From positions 8,494,001 to 8,558,000 of the forward strand of contig JAWHQI010000064.1 of NCBI GenBank assembly GCA_033032865.1: a stretch of DNA of 64,000 nt, in the 5' to 3' direction. A program made the translations under genes and the position numbers. The notes below the pieces were generated by a model. That model was not told where the DNA came from. It was given only the letters and a program-made list of their open reading frames with translations, and ran no database searches. This DNA is from Dactylorhiza incarnata. Taxonomy: Eukaryota; Streptophyta; Magnoliopsida; Asparagales; Orchidaceae. This document shows positions 34,775 to 45,969 of the stretch, piece by piece (position 1 is the stretch's first letter; each line of letters starts with the position of its first letter).

Positions 34775-34862
34775 GGGCCCGTGCGGGCGGCGACATTCGG
34801 CAGGGGTGGCGACATTCGGCAGGGGCGGCGATATTCGACGGGGTGACTTTCTGCGGGGACGA
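34775..34862. repeat. GGCGACATTCGGCAGGG tandem repeats
   Basis: Four imperfect units directly right of the microsatellite. Confidence 0.8.
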
Positions 34863-35005
34863 TCTATATTTATATTAGTATATATAAAACGTAATTTAAT
34901 TTTGTTCAACAAAAATAATACGGTGTGATGGTTGTCATCTTTGGTTGACATAGTGGAGACTTGGGTTCAATTCTCACCATTGACAAATTTTGTGAGATTA
35001 AAAAA

Positions 35006-36176
35006 TGTTAGAAATTTTAATTATAAAACATTATAAATTAAATGTTTTGATTGGAGCTAAATGGTGTTTGGTGTTTGGGCTCATCATTGTGATGGAAAAG
35101 CTCAAAACCAAATTTGGAAGGAATCCAAATATTTGGAGGTCATGATGAAAGGGTATTCTTTAGTCCCACCTTGCCATTCTACTTCTTCCCTTAAGTGTAT
35201 ATAAAGAAATTCACACATTCTTATTTGTTCAAAAGAACATAAGGAGAAACTATGAACCACACGCGCGCGTGCACCGCACCGGATCCGGATTCCGGATTCC
35301 GGATTCCGGGAATAATTGAATTGTATTTTTTGTTCCAAAAAGTTTCATAGCATTTTAACCGGAGTTGCGTCGATTAGAATTCGGAGCTGCGTCGAATAGA
35401 TTTCGACGTAGCGTCGTTTTGCCCGTTGGAGTGGCGTGGGGTCGAATGGAATTCGACGCATGGGTCGATAAGCCTTGCGTCGATAGAACTCGACGTAGCG
35501 TCGATATGCACTCGACGCAACGTCGATTTGCGTTCACGCGTTCTGCCGTTTTACGCGCTTTTCTTTGCCGCTCCTTTATGCATGTTTCTCGCCATTATTT
35601 ACGTTGGAAATATTCAACGTATTTCTTCCCGGTTAAGATCTTTACTTTTCTAACCGTTAATATTTATTATGGCATTTATTTTCTTGCCGTTTTCTGAGAT
35701 CCTATTTTGGAGGAGATCTTGCGATTCGAGTTTTATATATACTCGTTCTTTCTGCAATACTGATATATGCTCTCATACGCTCTTGTGCTCTCGGTTCCTG
35801 TGACGATATTCTTCGTGCTTCCTTTTCTTTACGTTTGCTTCATCAAGTGGTAGTTCGGGTGCTCTGTGCTTCTTCGGTGTCCGCGCACATCGGAGTTTCG
35901 GGATCTAGCCGGGTGTTGTACCTTGGAGGAGTGAGCATCGGTTGAAAGCCCTGCCGGAGGGTGGTGCAACTTCTTTAGGGCAGTGAACACACGCCTTACC
36001 CAGGCTCGATTCTAATCTATATATTTACTCGGTTTTATTTCTCATCCCCTTCATGCAATTTTATTACTATTGCTGTTCATATTAAAAGTTCTGCTGTTTC
36101 AGTAAAAGTTTTTTAAAAACGAAAATTATCATATTTTATATTAATATATGAATATAATAGTGAAAATATTCCAACA
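35006..36176 (+). repeat. Solo copia LTR with 5-bp target duplication
   Basis: Starts TGTTAGAAATTTT, ends ATATTCCAACA, 1171 bases, with AAAAA on both sides (35001-35005 and 36177-36181). TATA box GTATATAAAG is near 35199. No internal region adjoins it, so it is a recombination remnant of a full element. A run of TCGACG/CGTCGA motifs lies downstream of the TATA (35360-35535), along with a short GGATTCC tandem (35281-35309). Confidence 0.85.
35360..35535. repeat. GCGTCGA/TCGACGTAGCG repeat cluster in the solo LTR
   Basis: About ten CGTCGA or TCGACG units in 175 bases, many as inverted pairs. Unlike the other clusters, it is downstream of the TATA box. Confidence 0.8.
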
Positions 36177-36181
36177 AAAAA

Positions 36182-36880
36182 CAGGTCATATGAGACTCAC
36201 TTTTCAATAAATTTAGGGGTAAAATTGTAATTTTATATTGTAGGGTACTCTACACCTTCATAATTTTAAGTCACCCCCTAGTAGATTTAGAAGACCTATG
36301 AAAAAGTGGAGAGAGATGGAGCGGTTTGATCCGACGGCTGATGAAATATCATGTCAGATTCAACGGCCGTAATCATTTCAACGGCTTTAAAATTCATGGG
36401 TTTGATATTTCTTTATATATGATAAAGATATACATACACACACATTAATGAGAGGCACGAGGCTCCCCCATACGCCTAACCGTGATAGTACCCTGGCCGA
36501 GATATACACGGGGCTTCGCCCTATAAATTAATTAATGCAACTTAAAATAAACAAAATATCAATTAATTAATGTAAAAATAATTATACACCATTTTTCAAA
36601 TTTTATTAAAAAAATCCTCATTCTAAAGCATATATCATCATGCATATCAAATCAACATTAATAAAGTTGATGAGTTTAATGATAGCTCTTCAAAAATTCC
36701 GCTGACATGCCTAATGACAATCTTCCTTGAAAATATTGCTGACATTGTTAATGACAATCTACCATTGTAGGTATAGGACGTCTACTAAAAACATTTTCGA
36801 TTTTATGAATTTTCATCGTTACTTTTAATATGGGAATATAATGTAATTACTTGAATGCACATTATATTTTAAAAAAATTT
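36182..36880. other. AT-rich intergenic stretch
   Basis: No gene or element recognised. Confidence 0.5.
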
Positions 36881-36993
36881 GGGTGTTGTTACTAACAAAT
36901 TCATTTTGGCTTCAAGCAAACCATTACTACTAGCAAACCCAATAATTCAAAAATGACTATTTGAAAAATCATTCGGTTACTAGTAAACAACCC
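36881..36993. mobile_element. Small MITE-like inverted-repeat element
   Basis: Begins GGGTGTTGTTACTAACAA and ends TTACTAGTAAACAACCC, so the termini are imperfect inverses. The start resembles that of the MITE at 42752 (GGGCGTTGTTAAAGGC). Target duplication cannot be read because the flanks are A-rich. Confidence 0.45.
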
Positions 36994-37000
36994 AAAAAAA

Positions 37001-38375
37001 TGTTGGGTTCGGGTTCCCTCCTAGGTGGATAAAACCCGCGGCGACGGACGTCGAGAGGTTCGTAATGGGTTGGATTGAATCGTGACGATCTTCGGGCGCG
37101 ATCGGTGGCTTAAATCATTTATTTATATATATAATATATATCGGTTATATATAGAGAGAGAGATAAAAAGGAAAAAAATTATACTATTCCTAAATTTCTC
37201 CATTCCCAAAGCAGCCCACCTATATATGGAATAGGATATATTTTTTTCTTTGTAAATCTGCAGCCCGCTTAAGCAATTATATGATATAAAACATATTCAT
37301 TCAATTGTGTGTTGCTACTCTCCCGTGAAGAAAAAACGAACAGTCGCCTGTACGTTCCTACTACACGCCGCATGTGCATGATCCCCTCTTCCCCTCTTCT
37401 GATCGGGACGTACTTTCTCGCCGGCGACCTTTGGCGGTGCCGGAGCCGGAGCAAGCAGCGGTGGTCGGAGGCCTTGAGGCCGCGTGGAGTCCGGTGTGAG
37501 GTTTGATGGCGGCGATTGTCGCAAGGGCGGAGGCGCCGAGGACTCCATTTGTGGGGGCTGTTGCGGAGGCGGTGGTGGCGCCATATTTGTGTGGCGGTGC
37601 TGCGGTGCACGTGTGCGGGGGAGCGGTGTAGGCGAAGGCTGATTTGGGCGGAGCCGGAGCGGCGTAAGCGGTGTTTGGCGACCATCATTTGGGCTCGGGA
37701 GAGCAAGGACCGTTGAAGCGTCGGCGGTGTTGTCGGATCACGATCGTGGTAGTGCAGTGGTGCAGAGTGCGCATCTTGGCGCAAAGGATGGCGGTGTGCA
37801 TCCGCCGTATTTTACTCGGACGAGTATATTGGGTCGCATCTGCGGCTAGTGGCGTTCAGCGCGAGGAGGCATCTTAGCCTCAAGTGGACGTTGGTGGCGA
37901 GGCATCTGGGCCTCGAACGGGGCAACCTACTGACGGGTTGCAGACTGATCGGAGTCGCCGGTGACGTCGTGTGTCGACGTAGGTGGACAGCTTGGCACAA
38001 TATTGAAAGATCTTGGAAGACTGCAGAAGATTCAGAGAACCAGTTTGGAGCGAGTCACTTTGACTCAAACTTGGTCGTCTTTGTCGGTATACCTGTATCT
38101 TTCTCTTTGTCTTTATATTTGTGCTAGCTGTAGGATCCATCTGAGTATCGCGGGGGAAAGCCATTGTATTGTTGAATATTATATAGTGGAGGCTTTTCGG
38201 GTTGGACTCTGATCGTCCCGTGGTTTTTACCCTGCTTTGGGGGTTTTCCACGTATACGTCTTTGTGTCTGATTGTGTTTGTTTTGTTCTTGCGTATTTCG
38301 CTGACGTCTTTTGCAGGTATCTCAGCTCGCACCATCGCGTGCACTCAGACCCGTGAGAACGTGTTTCTCACAACA
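37001..38375 (+). repeat. 5' LTR of element U
   Basis: TGTTGGGTTCGGG...TTCTCACAACA, 1375 bases. The first part is AT-rich; the middle is GC-rich with GGCGG repeats. Confidence 0.93.
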
Positions 38376-38377
38376 AG

Positions 38378-38390
38378 TGGTATCAGAGCT
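38378..38390 (+). other. Primer binding site of element U
   Basis: TGGTATCAGAGCT, two bases after the LTR; the usual initiator Met-tRNA site. Confidence 0.9.
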
Positions 38391-38540
38391 AGGTTCAGTC
38401 GAGTCGATCGGATATTTCAGGTTTGTGAATAGGTGCGGTAGGTGACGACCATTGGTCCGCTCCCTATCCTCTCTAGTCACATTCTTTGAAATAATCGACT
38501 CCAAGATCAGTGGTCAGAGTTGACAGTGGGCTGAGTGCAG

Positions 38541-39551
38541 ATGGAATCGAGTTCGGAGATGGTTATGATGTTGAATGAGGCCAACTATCATGAGTGGCAT
38601 ATGGTGATGGAGGACTTGATCTATGTCAAGGGTTGGCACTCGCCTATCTTTGGGGAGATGCCCAAAGATACGGATCCTGCAAAATGGGCGATTGAACACC
38701 GCAAGGTGTGTGGTTTTGTTAGGCGATTTGTGGAGCGCAACGTTTACAATCATGTGGCGAGTATCACTGATGCCAAGGTGCTATGGAAGACGTTGGAGTC
38801 TTTGTATGCGAAGAGCACGGGTTTGAACAAACTTTTGTTGCTGACGAAGATTAGTGAGTGCAAGTATAAGGAGGGCACACCTATACTTGATCATGTGAAT
38901 GAGTTCCAAGGAGTGTTGGATCAATTATCTGCCATGAAGGTGACCTTTGATGATGAGGTAAATGCTCTGTGGTTATTGAAGTCTCTCCCTGCCTCTTGGG
39001 AGATGGTCCGAGTTTCACTGATTAACTCGTCTCCAGGAGGTGTTCTGACTATGGAGGTTGCAAAGAGTGGAATTCTGAATGAGGAGGTGAGGCGGAAATC
39101 TCAGGGTGAGTCTTATGTGACTATCTCCTCTGCCCATTCAGATATTTTGTATACTGAGTCTAGGGGGAGAGATAAGGGCAGAGATGACAGAGGATCTAAT
39201 AGGAGCAAGTCCAGGCCGCGGAAAGATATTGAGTGCTTTCATTGTGGCAAGAAGGGACACATTAAGAGGAAGTGCAATGCCTGGAAGAAATTGCAAGTGC
39301 GAGAATCAGGGAAGCAAGATGAGGACAAAGCATCAGCATCAGTAGTGACAGCTTATGATGATGATATATCACTCTTTGCGAGTGATGAGGTGACGGCTGA
39401 CCTCGCTCGTAGAGACGGTTCGTGGTTGGTGGACTCAGGAGCTTCGGCACATATTTCGAGCGATAGAGCACAGTTTGCTACCTACACTGCACGTGATTGC
39501 GGAGTCTTGGATAGGAAATGGGAGAGTTTGCAAAGCTATCGGCATTGGTAA
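38541..39551 (+). CDS. Gag with start of protease, element U
   Basis: ATG at 38541 (MESSSEMVMMLNEANYHEWH). The UBN2 gag domain covers residues ~5-180 (ALWLLKSLPASWEMVRVSLI). A basic/arginine stretch is followed by zinc knuckle CFHCGKKGHIKRKC. The protease core WLVDSGASAHIS is intact, but the frame is lost near 39505-39515. In the next frame the match continues IGNGRVCKAIGIGNLHLMMS, VCHVPDIQFNLLSVSRLDAE and then, in a further frame near 39690-39760, RGSLVIGHGSMMSSLYCVEA, a gag-pre-integrase remnant. Gag is intact; protease is broken. A product could package RNA but not process or copy it alone. Confidence 0.85.
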   Translation: MESSSEMVMMLNEANYHEWHMVMEDLIYVKGWHSPIFGEMPKDTDPAKWAIEHRKVCGFVRRFVERNVYNHVASITDAKVLWKTLESLYAKSTGLNKLLLLTKISECKYKEGTPILDHVNEFQGVLDQLSAMKVTFDDEVNALWLLKSLPASWEMVRVSLINSSPGGVLTMEVAKSGILNEEVRRKSQGESYVTISSAHSDILYTESRGRDKGRDDRGSNRSKSRPRKDIECFHCGKKGHIKRKCNAWKKLQVRESGKQDEDKASASVVTAYDDDISLFASDEVTADLARRDGSWLVDSGASAHISSDRAQFATYTARDCGVLDRKWESLQSYRHW

Positions 39552-40056
39552 TTTGCACCTGATGATGAGCACAGGTTCTGTTTTAGTGCTCAAGAACGTC
39601 TGTCACGTACCTGACATCCAGTTCAATTTGTTGTCTGTTAGTCGATTGGATGCGGAAGGTTATGTTAGCAGATTTGGTGACAGATGATGGGGACTGACCA
39701 GAGGTTCTCTGGTCATAGGCCACGGTAGCATGATGTCTAGCCTTTATTGTGTGGAGGCAAGAGCTGCAGGTGCGGGGGAGCACAAGGTCAGAGGTGACAG
39801 AGCCACCGGTGTGTGGCGTGGGCAGCGTGGATTTTTCAGTGGGAAGAAATGCTACAGGCAAGTGAGACAGCATGTCTCAAAGTCGACGGTGATAGGACAG
39901 GAGAGCGGTTCTCATATTGTTGCTGGTCAGCGGCGTCGGGTGACTTTTGATTGTCACGGTCCTTCATCGAGATCGACTGTTTGTGCGGGAGAGTTGCATA
40001 GTTGCAGTGATGGGTCTCAAGGGGAGGTCGTCAATTTGGCGAGTTCCTCCTCCTAG
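39505..40056 (+). pseudogene. Frameshifted protease / gag-pre-integrase remnant of element U
   Basis: Continuation of the copia polyprotein in other frames after the break near 39510. Similarity ends after the YCVEARAAG stretch (~39775). The rest up to the purine tract has no recognised domain. Confidence 0.65.
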
Positions 40057-40073
40057 TCGGGAAGGGGGAGAAT

Positions 40074-41451
40074 TGTTGGGTTCGGGTTCCCTCCTAGGTG
40101 GATAAAACCCGCGGCGACGGACGTCGAGAGGTTCGTAATGGGTTGGATTGAGTCGTGACGATCTTCGGGCGCGATCGGTGGCTTAAATCATTTATTTATA
40201 TATATAATATATATATCGGTTATATATATAGAGGGAGATAAAAAGGAAAAAAATTATACTATTCCTAAATTTCTCCATTCCCAAAGCAGCCCACCTATAT
40301 ATGGAATAGGATATATTTTTTTCTTTGTAAATCTGCAGCCCGCTTAAGCAATTATATGATATAAAACATATTCATTCAATTGTGTGTTGCTACTCTCCCG
40401 TGAAGAAAAAAAGGAACAGCCGCCTGTACGTTCCTGCTACACGCCGCATGTGCATGATCCCCTCTTCCCCTCTTCTGATCGGGACGTACTTTCTCGCCGG
40501 CGACCTTTGGCGGTGCCGGAGCCGGAGCAAGCAGCGGTGGTCGGAGGCCTTGAGGCCGCGTGGAGTCCGGTGTGAGGTTTGACGGCGGCGATTGTCGCAA
40601 GGGCGGAGGCGCCGAGGACTCCATTTGTGGGGGCTGTTGCGGAGGCGGTGGTGGCGCCATATTTGTGTGGCGGTGCTGCGGTGCACGTGTGCGGGGGAGC
40701 GGTGTAGGCGAAGGCTGATTTGGGCGGAGCCGGAGCGGCGTAAGCGGTGTTTGGCGACCGTCATTTGGGCTCGGGAGAGCAAGGACCGTTGAAGCGTCGG
40801 CGGTGTTGTCGGATCACGGTCGTGGTAGTGCAGTGGTGCAGAGTGCGCATCTTGGCGCAAAGGACGGCGGTGTGCATCCGCCGTATTTTACTCGGACGAG
40901 TATATTGGCCCGCATCTGCGGCTAGTGGCGTTCAGCGCGAGGAGGCATCTTAGCCTCAAGTGGACGTTGGTGGCGAGGCATCTGGGCCTCGAACGGGGCA
41001 ACCTACTGACGGGTTGCGGACTGATCGGAGTCGCCGGTGACGTCGTGTGTCGACGTAGGTGGACAGCTTGGCACAATATTGAAAGATCTTGGAAGACTGC
41101 AGAAGATTCAGAGAACCAGTTTGGAGCGAGTCACTCTGACTCAAACTTGGTCGTCTTTGTCGGTATACCTGTATCTTTCTCTTTGTCTTTATATTTGTGC
41201 TAGCTGTAGGATCCATCTGAGTATCGCGGGGGAAAGCCATTGTATTGTTGAATATTATATAGTGGAGGCTTTCCGGGTTGGACTCCGATCGTCCCGTGGT
41301 TTTTACCCTGCTTTGGGGGTTTTCCACGTATACGTCTTTGTGTCTGATTGTGTTTGTTTTGTTCTTGCGTATTTCGCTGACGTCTTTTGCAGGTATCTCA
41401 GCTCGCACCATCGCGTGCACTCAGACCCGTGAGAACGTGTTTCTCACAACA
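40074..41451 (+). repeat. 3' LTR of element U
   Basis: 1378 bases, near-identical to 37001-38375; preceded by GGAAGGGGGAGAAT. Confidence 0.93.
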
Positions 41452-41689
41452 AAAAACACCTTAAAGTAAACTATATATTTAGCATTACAAAATTTGACTA
41501 GCTTTCATGATTTTGTGCTACAAAATAGGTATTTAAAAATATGACACTCTTCAAAAGCTCCTAAATATATCTTCATGTGCCTCCATATAGTTGTCTTGTA
41601 ATCTACCCAAAAAAAAACTTAAGTTTAGTATACTTTCTATGCAAATGAATAGAGTATGAAAAATAAAATTAAAATCTTACATTTCATTG

Positions 41690-42130
41690 CATGGATTTTA
41701 GTATTCCTTCCCATGAAGTTGTCATTTGTGTGTGGTACCTTCGATCTCCAAGGGGATCGAGTAGATTTGTGGAAATGGACATTCTTCTTTCATGCAAAGT
41801 CCCACAAAATGATTACCATTTATAAAACCGATGAAAACTATTCTCGGGAAGTGAGGAAGAGGTGAGCCCAATGATAGAAACATTATACTTTGATTACGTG
41901 AAATTAGAGACACTCCAACATTGTAACATGATGAGATAACTAAAACTCATGTCGGGCATGGACATCCACTTATCATATGGTGTGGGCGTACATTTGCATT
42001 CTAGATTGTTAATTAATTCCATTCTTTTTGTGCCTCCCAAAATTGAATCATACAATATATCTCTATTTCTCAATTCCTTCATTAAATCTTCACAAACAAG
42101 TTGCCAATTATTACCGAAGCCTGGCGACAA
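41690..42130 (-). pseudogene. Decayed OTU-like fragment of plant DNA-transposon type
   Basis: Two minus-strand blocks: WQLVCEDLMKELRNRDILYD with PYDKWMSMPDMSFSYLI, and then, in another frame, FIGFINGNHFVGLCMKEECP. These match the pattern of OTU-type cysteine protease-like proteins encoded by plant transposons: W..VR..L..E, then a WM..PDM motif, then GFVN.NHFV near the C-terminus. The catalytic histidine context NHF is visible. Frame breaks separate the blocks and no start or upstream domain was found, so it is a relic. The assignment is from memory of the family. Confidence 0.5.
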
Positions 42131-42743
42131 AAAATCTTAGAGGGCGAGTAGGCGGAATAGAAACCGAAGCAGGCGAGCAAGATACCAGAGCAGGCAAACG
42201 AAGCTTGGTGGAGAGAACTCAACGGCAACGATGCTCTGAGACGAGAACTAGACGGCGGCGCAAGATAACCTGTGGGTGAGCAGGCGGAATAGAGAATCGA
42301 GGACGATGACTTTTGACGGCTAGGGCTGGAATCGGGAATTAGGAGAGGTTTGTTAGTAGCCGTGTTTAAGGATATAAAATAACGCACAAAAAGTCTGAAC
42401 TGTATTTATTAATAAGTGTTTACAAACATCCATTTATAATTTGCCATTAACATCATCCTTTTTTTAAACTAATTAAAATATATATTAAATTATTAGATTA
42501 AAACAATAAGATTATATTTGATGATTTTAAACGTTTCACCAATGACAAGTTTTCCCTTTTCTCCATCGAAGGCAATGTTCCAGCTATGTTATAATTTATT
42601 TTTTTAATAATTTATTTGTTTAAAAAAAAAAGCAAGGCCCACATTGTAGTTATACACCCAGCTGGCTCCCACACTTTCTCGTTAGTGCACTTTCCCGGCC
42701 TCGGTATGCCGCACCTGATAAAATAGATTCATCACATTCACAT
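42131..42743. other. Intergenic stretch, nothing recognised
   Basis: Low-complexity and AT-rich; short frames only. Confidence 0.4.
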
Positions 42744-42751
42744 TAAATATA

Positions 42752-43180
42752 GGGCGTTGTTAAAGGCAAACCAGAATTGGCTATTGGCAAACCAATTTCT
42801 AGGAGTTATTACGCCTCTTTTCAAAATACGCTTTGTACATGAATTTTTAGGAAAAGTGTTCAACACAAAAATTGTAGATCTCGTCGAGATCTACAACTTT
42901 CTTGTTCAACACTTTTCCTAAAAATGCATGTGCAAACCGTATTTTCTTGTTATTTTCAAAAATTCACTATAGTTACGATCAGGACGACAATACGTCTTGT
43001 GCGTGCATTTTTAGGAAAAGTGTTCAACGCAAAAGTTGTAGATCTCGACGAGATCTACAATTTTCGTGTTGAGCACTTTTCCTAAAAATGCATGTACAAA
43101 GCGTATTTTCAAAAGGCGCGTAATAACTCATAGAAATTGGTTTGCCAATAGCCAATTCTGGTTTGCCTTTAACAATGCCC
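42752..43180. mobile_element. MITE with ~60-bp inverted termini and two internal hairpins
   Basis: Termini GGGCGTTGTTAAAGGCAAAC and the inverse ending GCCTTTAACAATGCCC extend inward about 60 bases. TAAATATA flanks both ends (42744-42751 and 43181-43188), an 8-bp duplication as in hAT-type elements. Two palindromes, each two 10-base arms GTAGATCTCG/CGAGATCTAC around one base, sit at 42874-42894 and 43038-43058 within longer hairpins that include GGAAAAGTGTTCAA. Confidence 0.88.
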
Positions 43181-43212
43181 TAAATATATTCTTAAGCATA
43201 CCCAATAGTGTT

Positions 43213-43534
43213 GGAAAAATTTTTAGGTACGTCAAACGCACCATTGTCTTGTGTGTCAAATCTTCCAGCCATTCGATTCGCCATCGCACAACTAATCTTT
43301 TAGCTATTTATTAAAAAAAACATCTCCGATCGGAATGCCGAGATCCGGCCTGAGCTTATTTTTTAAAACATTTTTTATGCATAATATATGATCTTAAAAT
43401 GTTTGTAAGAAAAATATAATTACTATTCGATAATAAATTTTTTTAAAAAATAATTAACTTGTTCTAAAAATGCATTTTTTTTATAATTTTCAAACGCACC
43501 ATGTTGTGCGTTTGACGTACCTAAAAAATTTTCA
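43213..43534. mobile_element. MITE with AGGTACGTCAAACGCAC inverted termini
   Basis: Starts GGAAAAATTTTTAGGTACGTC and ends with its inverse GACGTACCTAAAAAATTTTC plus A. TAGTGTT occurs on both sides (43206-43212 and 43535-43541). Interior is AT-rich. Confidence 0.75.
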
Positions 43535-43541
43535 TAGTGTT

Positions 43542-44385
43542 TGTTGCACCAGCATGGTCCTAATCAAATATCTATGAGGATCGAACACGTGGATCGGTAA
43601 CAAACAAAATGAACAAAACAATAAGAAATACGGTTGGTCTACGATTGGATAAGTCAGCTGTCGAGAACTGAATGACATCGGGCGGAGAGCCGTCGGCCGA
43701 AACCTGATGAGAATGCTGGAGTGCCTTAGCAGATGAACACATGATGACTAAAAGCTTGATCTAGGACATTTTCGCTCAATCAACATTGTGATTGACCTCA
43801 AGTCCTCAACCTTTTAAGTTGGGGCGGATTCCGCTACACCAATGTTCCACGACATCGCTACAGACAAGGCTACACTACTTAAATGGCGTATATGTTAAAA
43901 AAATTCCAAGTGTGCCTGCACATAGGTCCACCCATGAACAAAATTGAACAAAGTTGAGTACGTACGTGGCTCTGCCGAGAACAATGAGCACATTTTCATG
44001 GGCAGGTTGAGTTGATTGGTCGATCTCGCTTGGGAAGACTTTGTGGAAATCAAATTTCAGCGAAACTACGATGAGAGGGACAGGAAAAAGCGGATTATCC
44101 CGTTGGCTCGCATGAGATTAGTCTCACATTGTCTACCCAGAGTGAGGTTGTTTGTTGGTTGATTCGTCTCGCTATGATGTTGTTTTTGGAGAGCAGACTT
44201 CAGTGAGATCATGACGAGAGGGACCTGAAAACAAAAAAAAAAAAACGGATTATCCCCGATGAGTCGTATGAGTTTTGTCCCACTTCGCTTACACGACAGC
44301 GTCCTCCTTCCATCGACAACAAGATCTGAGAAGAACTAAGGATGAAAATAAATTTTTTTATTGCAAATTTTGACTTATGAGAGGG
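43542..44385. repeat. Repeat-derived stretch with imperfect ~150-bp tandem duplication
   Basis: Segments at ~44010-44110 and ~44155-44290 resemble each other (GATGAGAGGGAC/GACGAGAGGGAC; CGGATTATCCC). A TGAGTACGTACGTGGCTCTGCC segment near 43953 recurs at 44775. Confidence 0.5.
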
Positions 44386-44771
44386 TGTTGGAAATAAGCC
44401 TTCAACTGCCCATACCGCCTAGGAACCATGCCGCCTTGGGACTTGCTACTTGCAAAATCAAGAGTCTTGCAAAACGAAGAATCGTGAAGTCAGTTGGGTA
44501 TTTTAAAAGAATGCTATCAGAAGTAATGAGGTTAAAGAGAGTATGATTTTGTATGGGCTGCTGTCAAATGCCCGTCATTGTACCAATTTCCGTGGCCTGT
44601 AAAATTGATTAAAATTGATGCTGTGTTGGCCATCTTGAAAAATCCTGTAATAAGCTTGAAGAACCACTATTTAAGAAATGTGATCTCTTAGCCGTTGAAG
44701 CTTTTCTCTCTCCCCCATGCTTCGTTTTTCATTTCAGTTTGTTTTCGTTATTTTCTTCTTAAAATTCAACA
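44386..44771 (+). repeat. Possible short solo LTR
   Basis: TGTTGGAAATAAGCC...TAAAATTCAACA, 386 bases, with CTATTTAAG near 44667 as a TATA-like box. No target duplication was found (GAGGG before, GTTGA after), so only tentative. Confidence 0.35.
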
Positions 44772-45193
44772 GTTGAGTACGCACGTAGCTCTGCCGAGAA
44801 TAACGAGCACATTGTCATAGGTGTTGTAGCAAGAACTTTTGTTTGGCTCTTTCTAGTGCAAAGTTCCTCATTTCGTAAGGCTCGGGACACACCTAGATTG
44901 ACCACATCAGGGATTGGAAGAATAAACAAATAGAGTTTGATAAGCTGAGCATTTGCAATGCAATTACTTTTGGAGAGTCCAATATATACAAATCATTGTA
45001 AGTTTGTAAAAACGCTTAGGAGATAGTCTTGTGCATGCAAGTTATGAACTATGAATTACTTAGATGAGAGGATTATATAATTTCAAAAGAAAGTGGGGCA
45101 CAACTTGTAATTATGCTAGCTCCTAGAGGAAATTTGGATGATTAATAAAAATATTTGAGGGTACGCTCTATATATGTTGGAGTTTCTAACCTT

Positions 45194-45367
45194 GGCTCCG
45201 TTTGGCACAGCGTTATAGCTCCGGTGAGTTTGGACAAAAACGTCACCGTCATAGAATGTATGTTTGACATGGCAACGGTTATGATACTTAGGTGAGGTTG
45301 GTCGTTCACGAACGACGGTTCATAACCACCGTGTTCAAGACAGCCACCGCCGCGCCAAACGGAGACC
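45194..45367. mobile_element. MITE, TCCGTTTGGC family, copy 1
   Basis: Starts GGCTCCGTTTGGCACAGCG and ends CGCCGCGCCAAACGGAGACC, an imperfect inverse. Interior GAATGTATGTTTGACATG is shared with the copy spread over 45603-46397. Confidence 0.65.
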
Positions 45368-45524
45368 TAGCTAGTAATTATGAGTTAATGGATCCCGGCA
45401 ATTTCCTTCCTATTTTTACGAGTTTTATACTAATAAATAATTCATTTTGAATTGAGTTGAATAAGAATTTTTAAAACCTAATTAATAGGAGTTATTGGGT
45501 TGAGTGCTTAAAAGCTTGATGCGT

Positions 45525-45551
45525 GTGTGTGAGAGAGAGAGAGAGAGAGAT
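45525..45551. repeat. (GT)n(GA)n microsatellite
   Basis: Short GTGTGTGT followed by about ten GA units. Confidence 0.9.
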
Positions 45552-45633
45552 CTTTGCAAAGCTTTTACAAAATTGAAGAAAACCCTAATTCCTCTTCTTT
45601 TTGGCGTTGTTTGGCGCGGCGTTTTTCCTTCGA

Positions 45634-45890
45634 GTGGACCGTCTAGGTAGGCGGTGTGAGACTAATCTTGACATGCTTTTTTTGGTTCATGCTGGACCGT
45701 CTAACACACCCCCTCAGCGTGAACCTCGCTCTGATACCATGCTAAATCACCGCACTCATTTTCCATTCCAAAACCCGGGTCAAAGATAGGAGAGGTGGGG
45801 CCTATTATAAGCATGCGTGGACCGTCTGGGTAGGCGGAGTGGGACTAATCTTGACATGTCTTTTTTTGGTTCATGCTGGACCGTCCAACA
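45634..45890 (-). mobile_element. TRIM-like miniature LTR element
   Basis: Minus-strand order: 5' LTR 45890-45740 (TGTTGGACGG...TTTAGCA, 151 bases); primer site TGGTATCAGAGCGAGG directly after it (45739-45724); purine tract GCTGAGGGGGTG (~45719-45708); then a partial 3' LTR from 45706 (TGTTAGACGG) to 45634, matching the first 73 bases. The internal region is about 33 bases, holding little besides primer site and purine tract. The 3' LTR is cut at its far side. GTAAG follows the 5' LTR. Confidence 0.7.
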
Positions 45891-45969
45891 GTAAGTTTGG
45901 ACAAAACGACACCATCATTGAATGTATGTTTGACATGACAACGGTTATGACCACCACCAAAAAAAAGAG

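Larger units (their letters stand above)
37001..41451 (+). mobile_element. Element U: young gag-only copia element
   Basis: LTRs are 37001-38375 and 40074-41451. AAAAA flanks both (36996-37000 and 41452-41456). The primer site is 38378-38390 (TGGTATCAGAGCT) and the purine tract 40060-40073 (GGAAGGGGGAGAAT). The interior is 1.7 kb: gag, a shifted protease and a trace of the gag-pre-integrase region; integrase, reverse transcriptase and RNase H are absent. The two LTRs differ by roughly 15 to 18 substitutions by eye, almost all transitions, plus few indels, so insertion is recent relative to its neighbours. Confidence 0.92.

Noticed and set aside
37269..37784. Proline-rich minus-strand ORFs in the LTRs of U (also 40376-40860)
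   Set aside because: They lie wholly within the LTRs in antisense and reflect GC-rich composition. Presence in both copies follows from LTR identity, not selection.
44386..44771. Confident solo LTR
   Set aside because: TG...CA ends and a TATA-like box exist but flanks do not match, so it is kept only as a low-confidence feature.
45634..45890. Cassandra-type TRIM with a 5S rRNA promoter
   Set aside because: No 5S-like box sequence is seen and the termini differ from Cassandra's.
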